A stretch of 64,000 bases of DNA from Shewanella seohaensis (GTDB lineage Bacteria; Pseudomonadota; Gammaproteobacteria; Enterobacterales; Shewanellaceae): contig NZ_CP104900.1 of NCBI RefSeq assembly GCF_025449215.1, positions 372,001-436,000 of the forward strand, written 5' to 3'. The position numbers and the translations under genes are program-made. The notes below the pieces were generated by a model. That model saw only the letters and a list, made by a program, of their open reading frames with translations, made no database searches and was not told the origin of the DNA. Positions 55,117 through 64,000 of this stretch are shown here, one piece after another. How positions within the stretch are numbered: the stretch's first letter is position 1; each line of letters begins with the position of its first letter.

Positions 55117-57120
55117 CGGTCTGTCTTCGAATGGAAGAACGTCGTCTCCGGTGAGGCGTCCGGATTTCAAATCCGGGTAGGGCTGCCAGCAGTCCTGGGT
55201 AGGTTCGACTCCTATGTTCTTCCGCCAATTCTCATGGGAATAAAACAGTTCCCCATCCCGGATCTCCCGACTATTACTGCGATATTTCCTACGGGTAAAA
55301 CCACTGCGGTCAAAAAACTCCAACAGCTGAATACTGACCTTACGGCCTAGGCCAATCAGATCCTTAAACTCTGCGGTTTCGAGCTTGCCGTGGGTTTCCA
55401 CATGCTCACGCACTAGATTGGCGTAGTGGCACAGCTGCTCACTCAGCAGATACCTATCCTTCACCACAGCGGTAATAAAGCCCTGTTGCACCAGTTGAAA
55501 ACACAGCAATCTGAGTTTGGCGGGCTCGAGTTCGAGATATTCTCCCATCTCAGTCACCCACACGGGCGAGGTTTGCAGCGCCAACCAAGGGGCCAAGCGT
55601 TGCCAACACTGCTGCGCCTCGCTATCGAGGACAATCCTGTGATCCGCCAACTGCAGCAGAGCGCCGCGCAGCACCATCTGACCGTCTTGGCAGAGGCTAT
55701 CGAGCACCTTATTGGCCAGCTCGTTGGGTAATATGCTGTGGCTCATGCGTTGCAGACGATTACGCCCCAGCCCTAATTGGTCGGGATGCTGTTGGTGATA
55801 CTCACGTAACAGCTCGATAAACTGCTGTTTTTCTTGCTCGAGTAGCTGGGTAGATAGCCCATAGGCACCGAGACGAGTCAGCCCCGCCTGCGCCAGCATG
55901 GCTGCGAGCCCTTCATCTGTTAGCTGCCAGCGCCAACGGACTTCATCAATACTGAGCGCCTCACTCTGGCCGAGTAGCGCCAGCACATTCACCGAATTGG
56001 AGAGCTTGGCCAGCTGTTGCAACTTACTCACACGCTCCGGCGTACGCTTCTTACGATTGGGGACTTTTAATGCCAGCACCCGCCCCGCGCCCAGCGTTTG
56101 CTTGCCGCCAATGTGCCTGAGCACTATCGGGTCGTCCTGACACAGCAGCAGCGGCTTATCGAGCACAATCTCGGCCAGATAACGCCCCTGCTCATCGGCC
56201 TCATCGAGCAAGGAAATCCGCCCTAAGGTATGGTCGGCGCCGTGGTGACAATGCACATTTTGCCAATGGGTTAAGGGTTCAAAACTGCGAATTTGCACTA
56301 CGGGTCTAGCACACAGTTCAGCCTGAGGCAGGCTGCTTAACCAGTCACCGCGGGCTGGCGCCCTGTGGTTATCGACCCCGGTAAGATTTAAGGCGACCCG
56401 AGTGCCACTTAAGGCCCTGTGGACTTCCATCCCTTGGCAGTGAATGCCGCGCACCCGTAATTTTGCTTTTTGCCCAGAGCTGTAGAGGCTATCGCCGATA
56501 CACACACTGCCGCTAATCACAGTGCCCGTGACCACGCAGCCGGCGCCTTTAACGCTAAAGGCGCGATCGAGCGTCATCCTAAAGCTACTGGCATCTTCCG
56601 CTTGGGTCGATTGCAGCTCGGCAATATCCAAAATATGTTGTTTAAGAGTTTCTACTCCCGCATCGCCTGCATTATTCGCGCAGACTTCAAACACGCCACT
56701 GGCCTCGATACCGTATTCGGCAAGCAGCGCCATCCCCTCTTGAGTCAACTTGGCGGCGGTTTGGTCATCGACCAAATCCCGCTTGGTCAGCACTAAGGTC
56801 AAACTATTGAGCGGTAAAAGCGCGAGGATTTGCAGATGCTCGCGGGTTTGCGGCATCACGCCGTCGTCACAGGCCAACACCAGCAGCGCGTGGCGCACAT
56901 GGCTCACGCCCACCAGCATGTTATTGATGAATTTTTCATGGCCGGGCACATCGATAAAGGCTAAGCGAGTGCCATCTCGCAGAGGCATAAAGGCGTAGCC
57001 GAGATCGATGGTCATGCCACGGCGTTTTTCTTCGGGGAGCCTGTCGGTGTTCATACCCGTTAAGGCACGGATCAGCGTGCTCTTGCCGTGGTCGACGTGG
57101 CCCGCGGTGACCATAATCAT
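55099..57120 (-). CDS. selB: Selenocysteine-specific elongation factor
   Basis: 673 residues as read. EF-Tu-like GTPase at the N-terminus: [31 protein letters not shown]. Later come beta-barrel domains and C-terminal winged helices that bind the SECIS hairpin ([15 protein letters not shown]). It carries tRNA-Sec to UGA. E. coli-type SelB ends soon after this; here the frame runs about 45 codons further through the antisense of selC. One extra base in the TTTT or CCC run just before would give a TGA at 55232-55234, five bases from selC, so the tail is probably an artefact. Its start overlaps selA by four bases. Confidence 0.94.
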   Translation of the reverse strand: MIMVTAGHVDHGKSTLIRALTGMNTDRLPEEKRRGMTIDLGYAFMPLRDGTRLAFIDVPGHEKFINNMLVGVSHVRHALLVLACDDGVMPQTREHLQILALLPLNSLTLVLTKRDLVDDQTAAKLTQEGMALLAEYGIEASGVFEVCANNAGDAGVETLKQHILDIAELQSTQAEDASSFRMTLDRAFSVKGAGCVVTGTVISGSVCIGDSLYSSGQKAKLRVRGIHCQGMEVHRALSGTRVALNLTGVDNHRAPARGDWLSSLPQAELCARPVVQIRSFEPLTHWQNVHCHHGADHTLGRISLLDEADEQGRYLAEIVLDKPLLLCQDDPIVLRHIGGKQTLGAGRVLALKVPNRKKRTPERVSKLQQLAKLSNSVNVLALLGQSEALSIDEVRWRWQLTDEGLAAMLAQAGLTRLGAYGLSTQLLEQEKQQFIELLREYHQQHPDQLGLGRNRLQRMSHSILPNELANKVLDSLCQDGQMVLRGALLQLADHRIVLDSEAQQCWQRLAPWLALQTSPVWVTEMGEYLELEPAKLRLLCFQLVQQGFITAVVKDRYLLSEQLCHYANLVREHVETHGKLETAEFKDLIGLGRKVSIQLLEFFDRSGFTRRKYRSNSREIRDGELFYSHENWRKNIGVEPTQDCWQPYPDLKSGRLTGDDVLPFEDRPIVENA
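55133..55227 (+). tRNA. selC: tRNA-Sec (anticodon UCA)
   Basis: 95 bases. Eight-base acceptor stem GGAAGAAC/GTTCTTCC, anticodon loop TTTCAAA with TCA at 55167-55169, long variable arm, T-arm GGTTCGACTCC, G73 and encoded CCA. It matches E. coli selC closely. It carries serine converted to selenocysteine by SelA and is delivered by SelB. It lies head-on to the 3' end of selB. Confidence 0.97.
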
Positions 57121-58546
57121 AGCTGCACACCTAAGGTGCTGAGTTCAGCCAATAATTCGGCCTCATCATCGATACCGCGCAGGTCGAGACGAAGTTGATC
57201 TTGGGCCATTCTACCAATCACAGGCCGCTGCGCCTGCTTAAAATGCTGCTCGAGCAGCGTTAGACTGCCACCCTCTTGCGCGTTAAAGCACAGGGCGATT
57301 GAGGGTAAAAAGGTATCGGGCTGTGAGCCGCTCCCGACTTGGGTTTGGCACTCCACTAATTCGATGCCATAGCTCGGGGCAAACAGCGGTGCTAAGGCGC
57401 GCTGCAGACGCTCACCGATTTGGCGTAACTCAGCTTGGCTACGGGCAAACTTAGCCATAATTGGCAGTTCTTTGTCTAAGGTTTCGGGGTTGAGATAGTG
57501 GATCAGCGTTGCCTCGAGCGCCGCGAGAATCAGCTTGTCGCAGCGCAATGCACGCTTTAGCGGATGGCTTTGAAGCTTATTAATTAGCGCCTGTTTGCCA
57601 ACAATCAAACCCGATTGCGGGCCGCCGAGGAGTTTATCGCCGGAGAAGCTGACCAGATCGACGCCATCCGCCAGCATGGCTTGGGGGTTGGCTCTTGTTT
57701 TAGGCCAAAACGGCGTAAGTCGGTGAGTGAACCACTGCCAAGATCCGAGATCAACGCAACACCACGATCGCGGCAGAGTTGGCCTAATCTGGCCTCATCC
57801 ACCGAGGCGGTAAAACCACTGATATGGTAGTTGCTGGTATGCACCTTCATAATAGCGGCGGTATTTTCGGTGATCGCCTGCTCATAGTCTTTGAGGTGAG
57901 TACGATTAGTGCTGCCGACTTCCACTAAGGTGCAGCCCGCTTGGCGCATAATGTCCGGAATACGAAAGGCGCCGCCAATTTCCACCAGCTCGCCGCGGGA
58001 GACGATCACTTCTTTGCCCGCCGCTACCGCCGACAACATCAGCAGCACAGCAGCGGCGTTATTATTCACCACGCAGCAGGCCTCAGCCCCTGTTAAGCGC
58101 TGGATTAACCCACTAATAGCATTATCCCGATGGCCGCGCTCACCGGCGGCTAACTCAAACTCCAGCGGCGTCGGATAACGCATCACAGAGGTCACCGCCC
58201 GAATGGCCGCCTCAGACTGCTGGGCGCGACCAAGATTGGTATGCAGGATAGTTCCCGTGAGGTTCCACACGGGTTTAAGACTATGGCTATAGTCCTTAGA
58301 CAATTGATCAACCAAATATCCGTTCAATAATGACGGGTTAGCACACCAAGCGGGTAAACGTCGCTCCTGAGCTATCAGCTCACGCGCCGTGCGTAACTGG
58401 CTATCCAGCGCCGCTTTTACCGCCGCTTTACCATAGCTTTGCAGCAAAGGGGCTAACGCCGCATCGACGAGCAGACTGTCCATCGACGGCAGCGTGCGGT
58501 ACAGGGCTTGGGATGTATCGGGTACTTGGGTCATCATTTTTATCAT
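57117..58546 (-). CDS. selA: L-seryl-tRNA(Sec) selenium transferase (frameshifted)
   Basis: A PLP enzyme that turns Ser-tRNA-Sec into Sec-tRNA-Sec. The first frame covers the N-terminal part ([38 protein letters not shown]). The frame is lost at the C5 run (57683-57687 on the plus strand); one more C continues as [22 protein letters not shown], which has the PLP lysine, to the stop at 57117; about 476 residues, a normal length. Followed by selB with a four-base overlap and preceded by fdhE. Confidence 0.94.
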
Positions 58547-58594
58547 CTTGATAAATATAAGGGGAAGGACTCGGTGAGCCCTTCCCGACTTTGG

Positions 58595-59503
58595 TTATTG
58601 CTCAGTTTCGTGGGCCAGTAGCAATGGATTGACCGTGGTCGCCCCAAAGCCCTTGGCATTTAGCTCACTGTCGAGCATCAGGGTCGCTAAGTCGTCGGCC
58701 GCTACATCCATCAGCGGTGACTTTTCGATGAACAGCATCTTGGTGTAACCATGGCATTCGTCGCAGCTCTCAATGCGCACCTGCGCCTTGGCATCATCGA
58801 ATGACCAGAGCGTCGTCCCTTTATCCTGACCACAGCTAGTGCAGTGGGCGCGAATGTAATGCCATTCGCTCTCACACAGACTGCAATGCAGATAACGCAG
58901 ACCCGCTCGCGGCTGGTCGACGATCACACTCGCCACAGGATGACACCCGCAAATCGGGCATAGGTTCTGCTGCACGACTTTGCGTTGGTCAATCCGTTTA
59001 ATCACCATAGGTGCCCAATGGGACCAGTAGACCCCCATTGCCGCCCAGATAAACAAACTGAAGCGCGCGGGCACTTCACTCATATGTCCCTGACGCAATG
59101 CACTGCCCCAGGAGGTGAGTTGTTCTGGAGATTGCTGCATCAACAACCGCAGCACTCTCGCCATATCCTCATCCACCTGCGGCAGCAGATCGCTTAACAG
59201 TTGTTGTAGCAGTCCTTGCCAGTAGCTATCTGCCTCTGAACCCAAGTGGGAAAGCGGAATCGCTTCATCTTTCCCCCAAGCGAGAAGCTGACCAAAGTCA
59301 GCCTCCGCCGCCAATCTGGCCTGAATCGCAACCACACGGCGGCATAGCTCAAAGTAGTCGGCCAGCGGCGAGTCCTTGGCCAACGACAACAAACGCTGCG
59401 CCCGTCTGTGATACACAGTTTTAGGGTCCACCGCCTTTAAGGGTTTAAGCTCCAGCGGCGATTCGCTGCCGGGGACCATAGGTATCTCGGCTGTATGACT
59501 CAT
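58595..59503 (-). CDS. fdhE: Formate dehydrogenase accessory protein FdhE
   Basis: 302 residues. Rubredoxin-like zinc/iron cysteines: CPICGCHP (about 182), [14 protein letters not shown] and CDECHG. Needed for maturation or activity of the respiratory formate dehydrogenase; binds the catalytic subunit. Overlaps the end of fdnI by one base and precedes selA. Confidence 0.95.
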   Translation of the reverse strand: MSHTAEIPMVPGSESPLELKPLKAVDPKTVYHRRAQRLLSLAKDSPLADYFELCRRVVAIQARLAAEADFGQLLAWGKDEAIPLSHLGSEADSYWQGLLQQLLSDLLPQVDEDMARVLRLLMQQSPEQLTSWGSALRQGHMSEVPARFSLFIWAAMGVYWSHWAPMVIKRIDQRKVVQQNLCPICGCHPVASVIVDQPRAGLRYLHCSLCESEWHYIRAHCTSCGQDKGTTLWSFDDAKAQVRIESCDECHGYTKMLFIEKSPLMDVAADDLATLMLDSELNAKGFGATTVNPLLLAHETEQ

Positions 59504-60143
59504 TAATGTTTCTCCACGTCCGAATGTTCATCCAACATCAGCGGATGATGTTTACGGCACCACGCCTTAGAGACCTTGCCGTAAAGCATGCCTGTGATAG
59601 AACCTTCCACCCAGCTCGCCATCCAAAAGTGCACCATCACAAACATCAACATGATGAGCGCACAAATGGCGTGCAGCACGATCGCCCAGCCCACCACATT
59701 GGCCGAGAAGTAAGGTGCAAAGTAGGGTTGCCACATGATGAATCCCGTCACTGTTAAGGTGATGGAAGTCAGTACAAAGGCACGGAACAGCACTTTTTGG
59801 CCAGGGTTGTAATGGCCGATAGGCGGGATTTTTCCTCGTTCTCGAACATCACGTCCTTGATGGCGAGCATCCAAGCCAGATCGTGTTTTTCCCATTTGTT
59901 GTGGTGGTAATAACGCACCAACATCAACATCAGCGGTAAACACATCATCAGGCCAGCAATTGGGTGAATAAATTTCGCCAATTGCGGTGTGCCCGCTATC
60001 GCGCCCAACCATTGGAAGGAGGGATAGAAGAAGGAAAAGCCCGTCAGAAACGTGACTAGCCCCACGGCCACAATGAACCAATGACAGATGCGGTCGAACA
60101 GTTTGTGACGCACTACCATTTCTTGCTTGTTATGCTTGCTCAT
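59503..60143 (-). CDS. fdnI: Formate dehydrogenase cytochrome b subunit (frameshifted)
   Basis: Starts at ATG 60143. The frame is lost at the A5 run (59829-59833); one more A gives [20 protein letters not shown], an intact family sequence of about 213 residues. Four membrane helices. Likely heme-b histidines lie in [22 protein letters not shown] and MVHFWMASW. It passes electrons from the iron-sulfur subunit to menaquinone or ubiquinone. Overlaps fdnH by four bases. Confidence 0.93.
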
Positions 60144-61054
60144 TTTTTGGCCTCCTCTTCCGCTTGCGCCTTGTCCTCTGGCGGCTGATAGCCGGGTTGG
60201 TCCTCTTCCACTATGTTGCGACCGACGGTGATCTTATGCAGGCAGGCCACAGCCGCCGTTGCAAGCAGTCCGACAGTACCCAGTGGTTTCACCCAGTCCT
60301 GCCACAGGGTGACAGACAATGGGATTTGCGGATCCTTTGGCATTTCGTAGGTTTCAGGCTGAGTGACATCGTGCAATATCATCAGCATGCCTGTGCCACC
60401 TACGCCCTCAGGGTTGTAGAGTCCCGCCTTGGCAAAACCGCGTTCTTTCAGCTCGTTAACACGCTTTTCGGAGTAGAACAGCATGTCTTCGCGCGTGCCA
60501 AAACGCAGTGCACCCGTGGTACAGGACTTCACGCAGGAAGGCTCCAGCCCAACAGCCAAGCGGTCAGAGCACATAGTGCACTTGTAGGCTTTGTTGTCGA
60601 CGGCGCTGATCTTCGGGATATCGAATGGACAGGCACTGGCACAATAACCACAGCCAATACATTTGTCCGAATCGAAATCCACAGTGCCATTGGCATGTTG
60701 AACAATCGCGCCAGAGGTAGAACAGGCCTTTAAGCAAGCGGGATCCGCACAGTGCATACAGGCACTGTGGGTAAACTGCCAGCGTAATTTGCCTTGGTCT
60801 TCGATCTCGTTGAACTTCATCAGGGTCCAGCACTCTGGCGACAGAGATGCTGGGTTTTGATAAGTCCCTTGGAACGAACCCACTTCTTCACGCAGGTCAT
60901 TCCATTCAGAACAAGCGACCTGACAGGCTTTACAACCATTACACTTAGTCGCGTCAAACAGCTTCGCAATTTGCTTCACGCCACCGACTCTCGCCTGTGC
61001 AGGCGGAGTCGCTTGCGAAGTGCCGGAACGTTGAATGATATCTTGAGTCGCCAT
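60140..61054 (-). CDS. fdnH: Formate dehydrogenase iron-sulfur subunit
   Basis: 304 residues. Four 4Fe-4S clusters are suggested by CNGCKACQVAC (about 37-47), CMHCADPACLKAC, CIGCGYCASACPFDIP and CTMCSDRL with CVKSC. A C-terminal helix (VGLLATAAVACLHKI) anchors it in the membrane. It links the catalytic subunit to the cytochrome. Two bases separate it from fdnG. Confidence 0.95.
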   Translation of the reverse strand: MATQDIIQRSGTSQATPPAQARVGGVKQIAKLFDATKCNGCKACQVACSEWNDLREEVGSFQGTYQNPASLSPECWTLMKFNEIEDQGKLRWQFTHSACMHCADPACLKACSTSGAIVQHANGTVDFDSDKCIGCGYCASACPFDIPKISAVDNKAYKCTMCSDRLAVGLEPSCVKSCTTGALRFGTREDMLFYSEKRVNELKERGFAKAGLYNPEGVGGTGMLMILHDVTQPETYEMPKDPQIPLSVTLWQDWVKPLGTVGLLATAAVACLHKITVGRNIVEEDQPGYQPPEDKAQAEEEAKK

Positions 61055-61056
61055 TA

Positions 61057-63999
61057 TCAGACCTCCGCCTTTTCAACATTCACGAGGAACGCTTTGTACT
61101 CAGGCACACCTGTGTTGGCATCACCCATCTCAGTGGTAAGGACGTTACAGCTATAGGCCTTACGTGTTAGCGCGTTATGGCTGCCGTGACGTGGGATACC
61201 GAGTGTGTGTACCGTTTGACCATTGACCTGCAATGGACGCATACGCTTAGTCACTAAGGCTTTGGTGAGAATGTGGCCACGTTTCGAGCTCACTTTCACC
61301 CAATCGCCATTCTTAATGCCTTTTTCTGCCGCCAGTTGCTCATTCATTTCCACAAAGGTCTCTGGCATGGCAATCGCCGCTAAACGGCAGTGTGTCGTCC
61401 AGAAGTTAAAGTGTTCAGTGAGTGAGTAAGTGGTACAGGCGTAGGGATATTCCTCTTTAGTGCCTATGGTCTCTTTCACCCCTTCGAACCAACGCAGCAC
61501 AGGGCTGTGCACCACATTCGGATGCAGTGGGTTGGTGCCGATAGGCGATTCGACAGGCTCGTAATGCTCAGGGAACGGTCCTTCTTTAAGCAGTTTGAGC
61601 GCGAAGAAACGACCCACGCCTTCAGCCTGCATAATGAAAGGATGCGCACTTTCCTGTGGATTCAACTTGGCATTGAAGTCGGGTACGTCTATCCCTTCCC
61701 ACTTGCCGTCTTTCCACTCGACAATCTTACGGTGCTCATCCCAAGGTTTACCGTTCACATCACAAGAGGCACGGTTGTAGAGGACACGGCGGTTAAGCGG
61801 CCATGCGAAAGCCCAGCCCGGCGTAATACCTTTACCCGATGGGTCATGGTTATCGCGGCGAGCCATTTGGTTACCGGCTTCGGTCCAAGAACCCGCGTAA
61901 ATCCAACAGGCACTGGCGGTACTGCCATCGGCCTTCAGTTCAGCAAAGCTGCTGATCTGACGCTTGGTCGCAACATCGTAACCATTCAACTCTTTCGTCA
62001 GTTCGATAGAGCTTGGGTTGTGCGGATCGGTATAGTTCCAGTTAATCGCTTCAATGGGCTCAGGCAGTTTGCCGCCCTCTTCACGATATAGCTGTTTTAT
62101 CTCCTGCAGCAGACCAGAGACAATCTCTGAGTCCGACATCGCTTCGCCTGGAGGATTAGCGCCTTTATAGTGCCATTGCATCCAGCGGCCAGAGTTAACG
62201 ATCGAACCTTCTTCCTCTGCGAACACGGTCGCAGGTAGGCGGAAGACCTCGGTTTGAATACTAGCGGTATCGACCTCGTTAAAACCGGGTTCGTTTTGCC
62301 AGAAGGTGGCGGTTTCCGATGACAAGTTATCAAGCACGACTAAGTACTTAAGGTTACTCAGCGCCTTGATGTTCTTGTTACGGTTAGGCATAGAGTTAAT
62401 GGCGTTAACCCCTTGCACGATGCAACCGTTCACTTTGCCACGGTACATCATGTCCAGATGCTTACCGAAGTCATACATCTGATCCCACTTAGGTAACCAC
62501 TGATAACCGAACTCGTTTTCAGGCGTCGCGTTTTCACCCCAGAAGGCTTTAAGCAGGGACACATAAAACTTCGGATAGTTTTGCCAGTAGTTGGTTTGAC
62601 CTGGGCGCAATGGCTTAGGCGTGTTCGCCGCCAAGTGAGCCGCTAAGGTCGGTTCTTTATCGTTTGGCAGTTTAAGGTAACCGGGTAAACTTTGGGCCAG
62701 TAGTCCCATGTCGGTTGAACCTTGAACGTTGGCGTGACCGCGCAATGCGTTAACACCACCGCCTAACTGACCAATGTTGCCCAGTAATAACTGGATCATC
62801 GCCATAGAACGGATGTTCTGCGCACCTTTACTATGGTGGGTCCAGCCCAGCGCATACATAAAGGTTGCCACACGGTCTTTAGTATGAGTGCTCGCAATGG
62901 CGTCACATACCACTTGGTAGTCCGCTGTTGGCGTACCAGTGATATTACTTACCGTTGCAAAATCATAACGTTCTACGTGTTGTTTGAGTAAGTTCCACAC
63001 ACAACGCGGGTGCTCAAGTGTTTCATCCACTTTGGCATAGCCGTCTTCGTCGAGTTGGTAGAACCAGGATTCTTTGTTGTACTCGCCTTTTGCTTCATCA
63101 AAGCCTGAGAATAGGCCGTCATGGAAGTCAAAATCATCCCGCACCAGATAACTGGCATTGGTATAGGCTTTCACATAATCGAAGTTAACTTGATTGGTCG
63201 AAATCAAATAGCGAATCACACCCAGAAGGAATGCTATGTCAGTTCCTGAGCGGATTGGGGCATAGTGATCTGCCAATGACGCACTGCGGTTGAAACGTGG
63301 GTCAACCACAATCAACTTAGCATTGTTATGCTGCATAGCTTCTGTGACCCAGCCGAATCCGACAGGGTGAGCTTCTGCGGCATTACCGCCCATAATAATC
63401 ACTACGTTAGAATTTTTAATATCGATCCAGTGGTTGGTCATGGCACCGCGCCCAAATGTTGGAGCAAGACTTGCTACCGTTGGGGAGTGTCAGTTACGTG
63501 CAATAGTATCGATAGCCACTAGGCCTAAAGCGCGCGCAAATTTTTGTGTCGCTAAGCCACTTTCATTGGCCATACCGGATGAGGTCATCATCCCTGTGGT
63601 TAACCAACGGTTAACCGTTACGCCATCGGCGTTTTTCTCAATCAGGTTCGCATCACGGTCATCTTTCATTAAACGAGCAATACGTTTAAAGGCATCATGC
63701 CAGCTGATCCGTTCCCACTTGTTGCTGCCGGGGGCGCGATATTCTGGGTACTGCAAACGGTGTGGACTGTTAACATAATCCACAAGGCCTGCACCCTTAG
63801 AGCACAATGCACCTCGGTTTACTGGATGATCGGCATCACCCTCGATATGGAAAATAGCATGCTCAGAGTTTTTGCCCCCACTGCCTTGGCTGTACATCAG
63901 CAGGCCACAACCGACCGAGCAATACGGACAGTTGTTACGGGTTTCTTTGGCTCCGATCAGCTTAAACTCTCGCACTGCTGCATAGGCCTTTTCGGACAT
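61057..63999 (-). CDS. fdnG: Selenocysteine formate dehydrogenase, catalytic subunit, partial
   Basis: Read as one gene across the TGA at 63490-63492, which is Sec in DTIARN-U-HSPTVASLAPTFGRGAM, the FdnG active-site context; 980 residues from the first visible Met, Sec at about 170. The N-terminal 4Fe-4S motif is CPYCSVGCG...ALCSKGA. Mo-bis-MGD domains follow (VIIMGGNAAEAHPVGF, APIRSGTDIAFLLG). E. coli FdnG has a twin-arginine signal upstream of this point, so the true start is almost surely beyond base 64000. Oxidises formate in the periplasm. Confidence 0.95.
63461..63492 (-). other. Bacterial SECIS element with Sec UGA
   Basis: UGA at 63490-63492. Eleven bases later GGUAGCAAGUCUUGCUCC (63461-63478) folds to a stem with a bulged U and a loop containing GUCU, as in E. 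coli fdhF/fdnG. It recruits SelB. Confidence 0.88.
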
Positions 64000-64000
64000 C

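Noticed and set aside
57605..57677. selA, moeA, fdnI and others called as pseudogenes
   Set aside because: Motifs on both sides of each break are intact and a single homopolymer base repairs each; error is more likely than decay.
63490..63492. In-frame stop that would split fdnG into two genes
   Set aside because: Context matches the selenocysteine site of FdnG, a SECIS hairpin follows, the frames are continuous, and selA/selB/selC are alongside.

Overview
The window most resembles a chromosomal segment of a Shewanella-type gammaproteobacterium. The grounds are a selenocysteine-containing formate dehydrogenase locus with its own selA/selB/selC, an FMN-riboswitch ribB, an M6 protease with a GlyGly-CTERM tail, DUF1090/DUF3157/DUF481 periplasmic and outer-membrane genes, a NIT-HAMP-PAS-GGDEF-EAL protein, and short REP/MITE-like repeats. 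Genus is inferred from protein resemblance and synteny as I remember it, not from a search.

Layout. 1-8.5 kb: mostly exported or membrane proteins of unknown function, several preceded by the same ~55-bp leader (four copies), including two genes whose upstream region, signal peptide and first ~55 codons are almost identical. 8.8-18 kb: a lipoprotein, a dicarboxylate/amino-acid symporter, a FUSC-type membrane protein, an M14 peptidase, a methyltransferase and a DGSG-repeat DUF4097 lipoprotein. 18-21 kb: deaminase, AzoR and a divergent LysR regulator. 21-23.2 kb: a small island of unrecognised genes bracketed by two copies of a REP-like hairpin element. 23.2-37 kb: GIY-YIG protein, S9 peptidase, riboswitch-ribB, c-di-GMP protein, ferritin, moeA-moeB, Bax1-I-like protein, DUF333 lipoprotein, rlmF, a stand-alone FliL-like protein and ubiC. 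37-52.5 kb: M6 protease, MarC, a ZIP-like transporter, NRDE/TANGO2, a PlsC-type acyltransferase, a LysE exporter, an MscS channel, several envelope proteins, a lysozyme-inhibitor fusion and an M48 peptidase-pilin fusion. 52.5-64 kb: the selenium/formate module: yedF-like (fdhU), yedE-like (fdhT), fdhD, selC, selB, selA, fdhE, fdnI, fdnH and fdnG with an in-frame UGA; fdnG runs off the right edge.

How it works together. FdnGHI would form a periplasm-facing formate:quinone oxidoreductase. FdhD and FdhE mature it. SelA and SelB with tRNA-Sec (selC) insert selenocysteine at the UGA just before a bacterial SECIS hairpin. The YedE/YedF pair probably supplies selenium, and MoeA/MoeB supply the molybdenum cofactor.

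Quality caveat. About fourteen genes are each broken by a one-base indel, nearly always in or next to a short homopolymer and mostly a lost base (selA, moeA, fdnI and others). Restoring one base gives intact, family-typical proteins. This looks like uncorrected sequencing error rather than mass pseudogenisation, so these genes are annotated across the shift.

Most interesting signals: two unlinked genes sharing sigma54-type -24/-12 promoters and upstream GGACA/TGTCC sites; the repeated leader ahead of secreted-protein genes; a REP pair with compensatory stem changes flanking the island; a MITE-like element supplying the 3' end of a gene; the M48-pilin fusion; and the head-on selB/selC arrangement.
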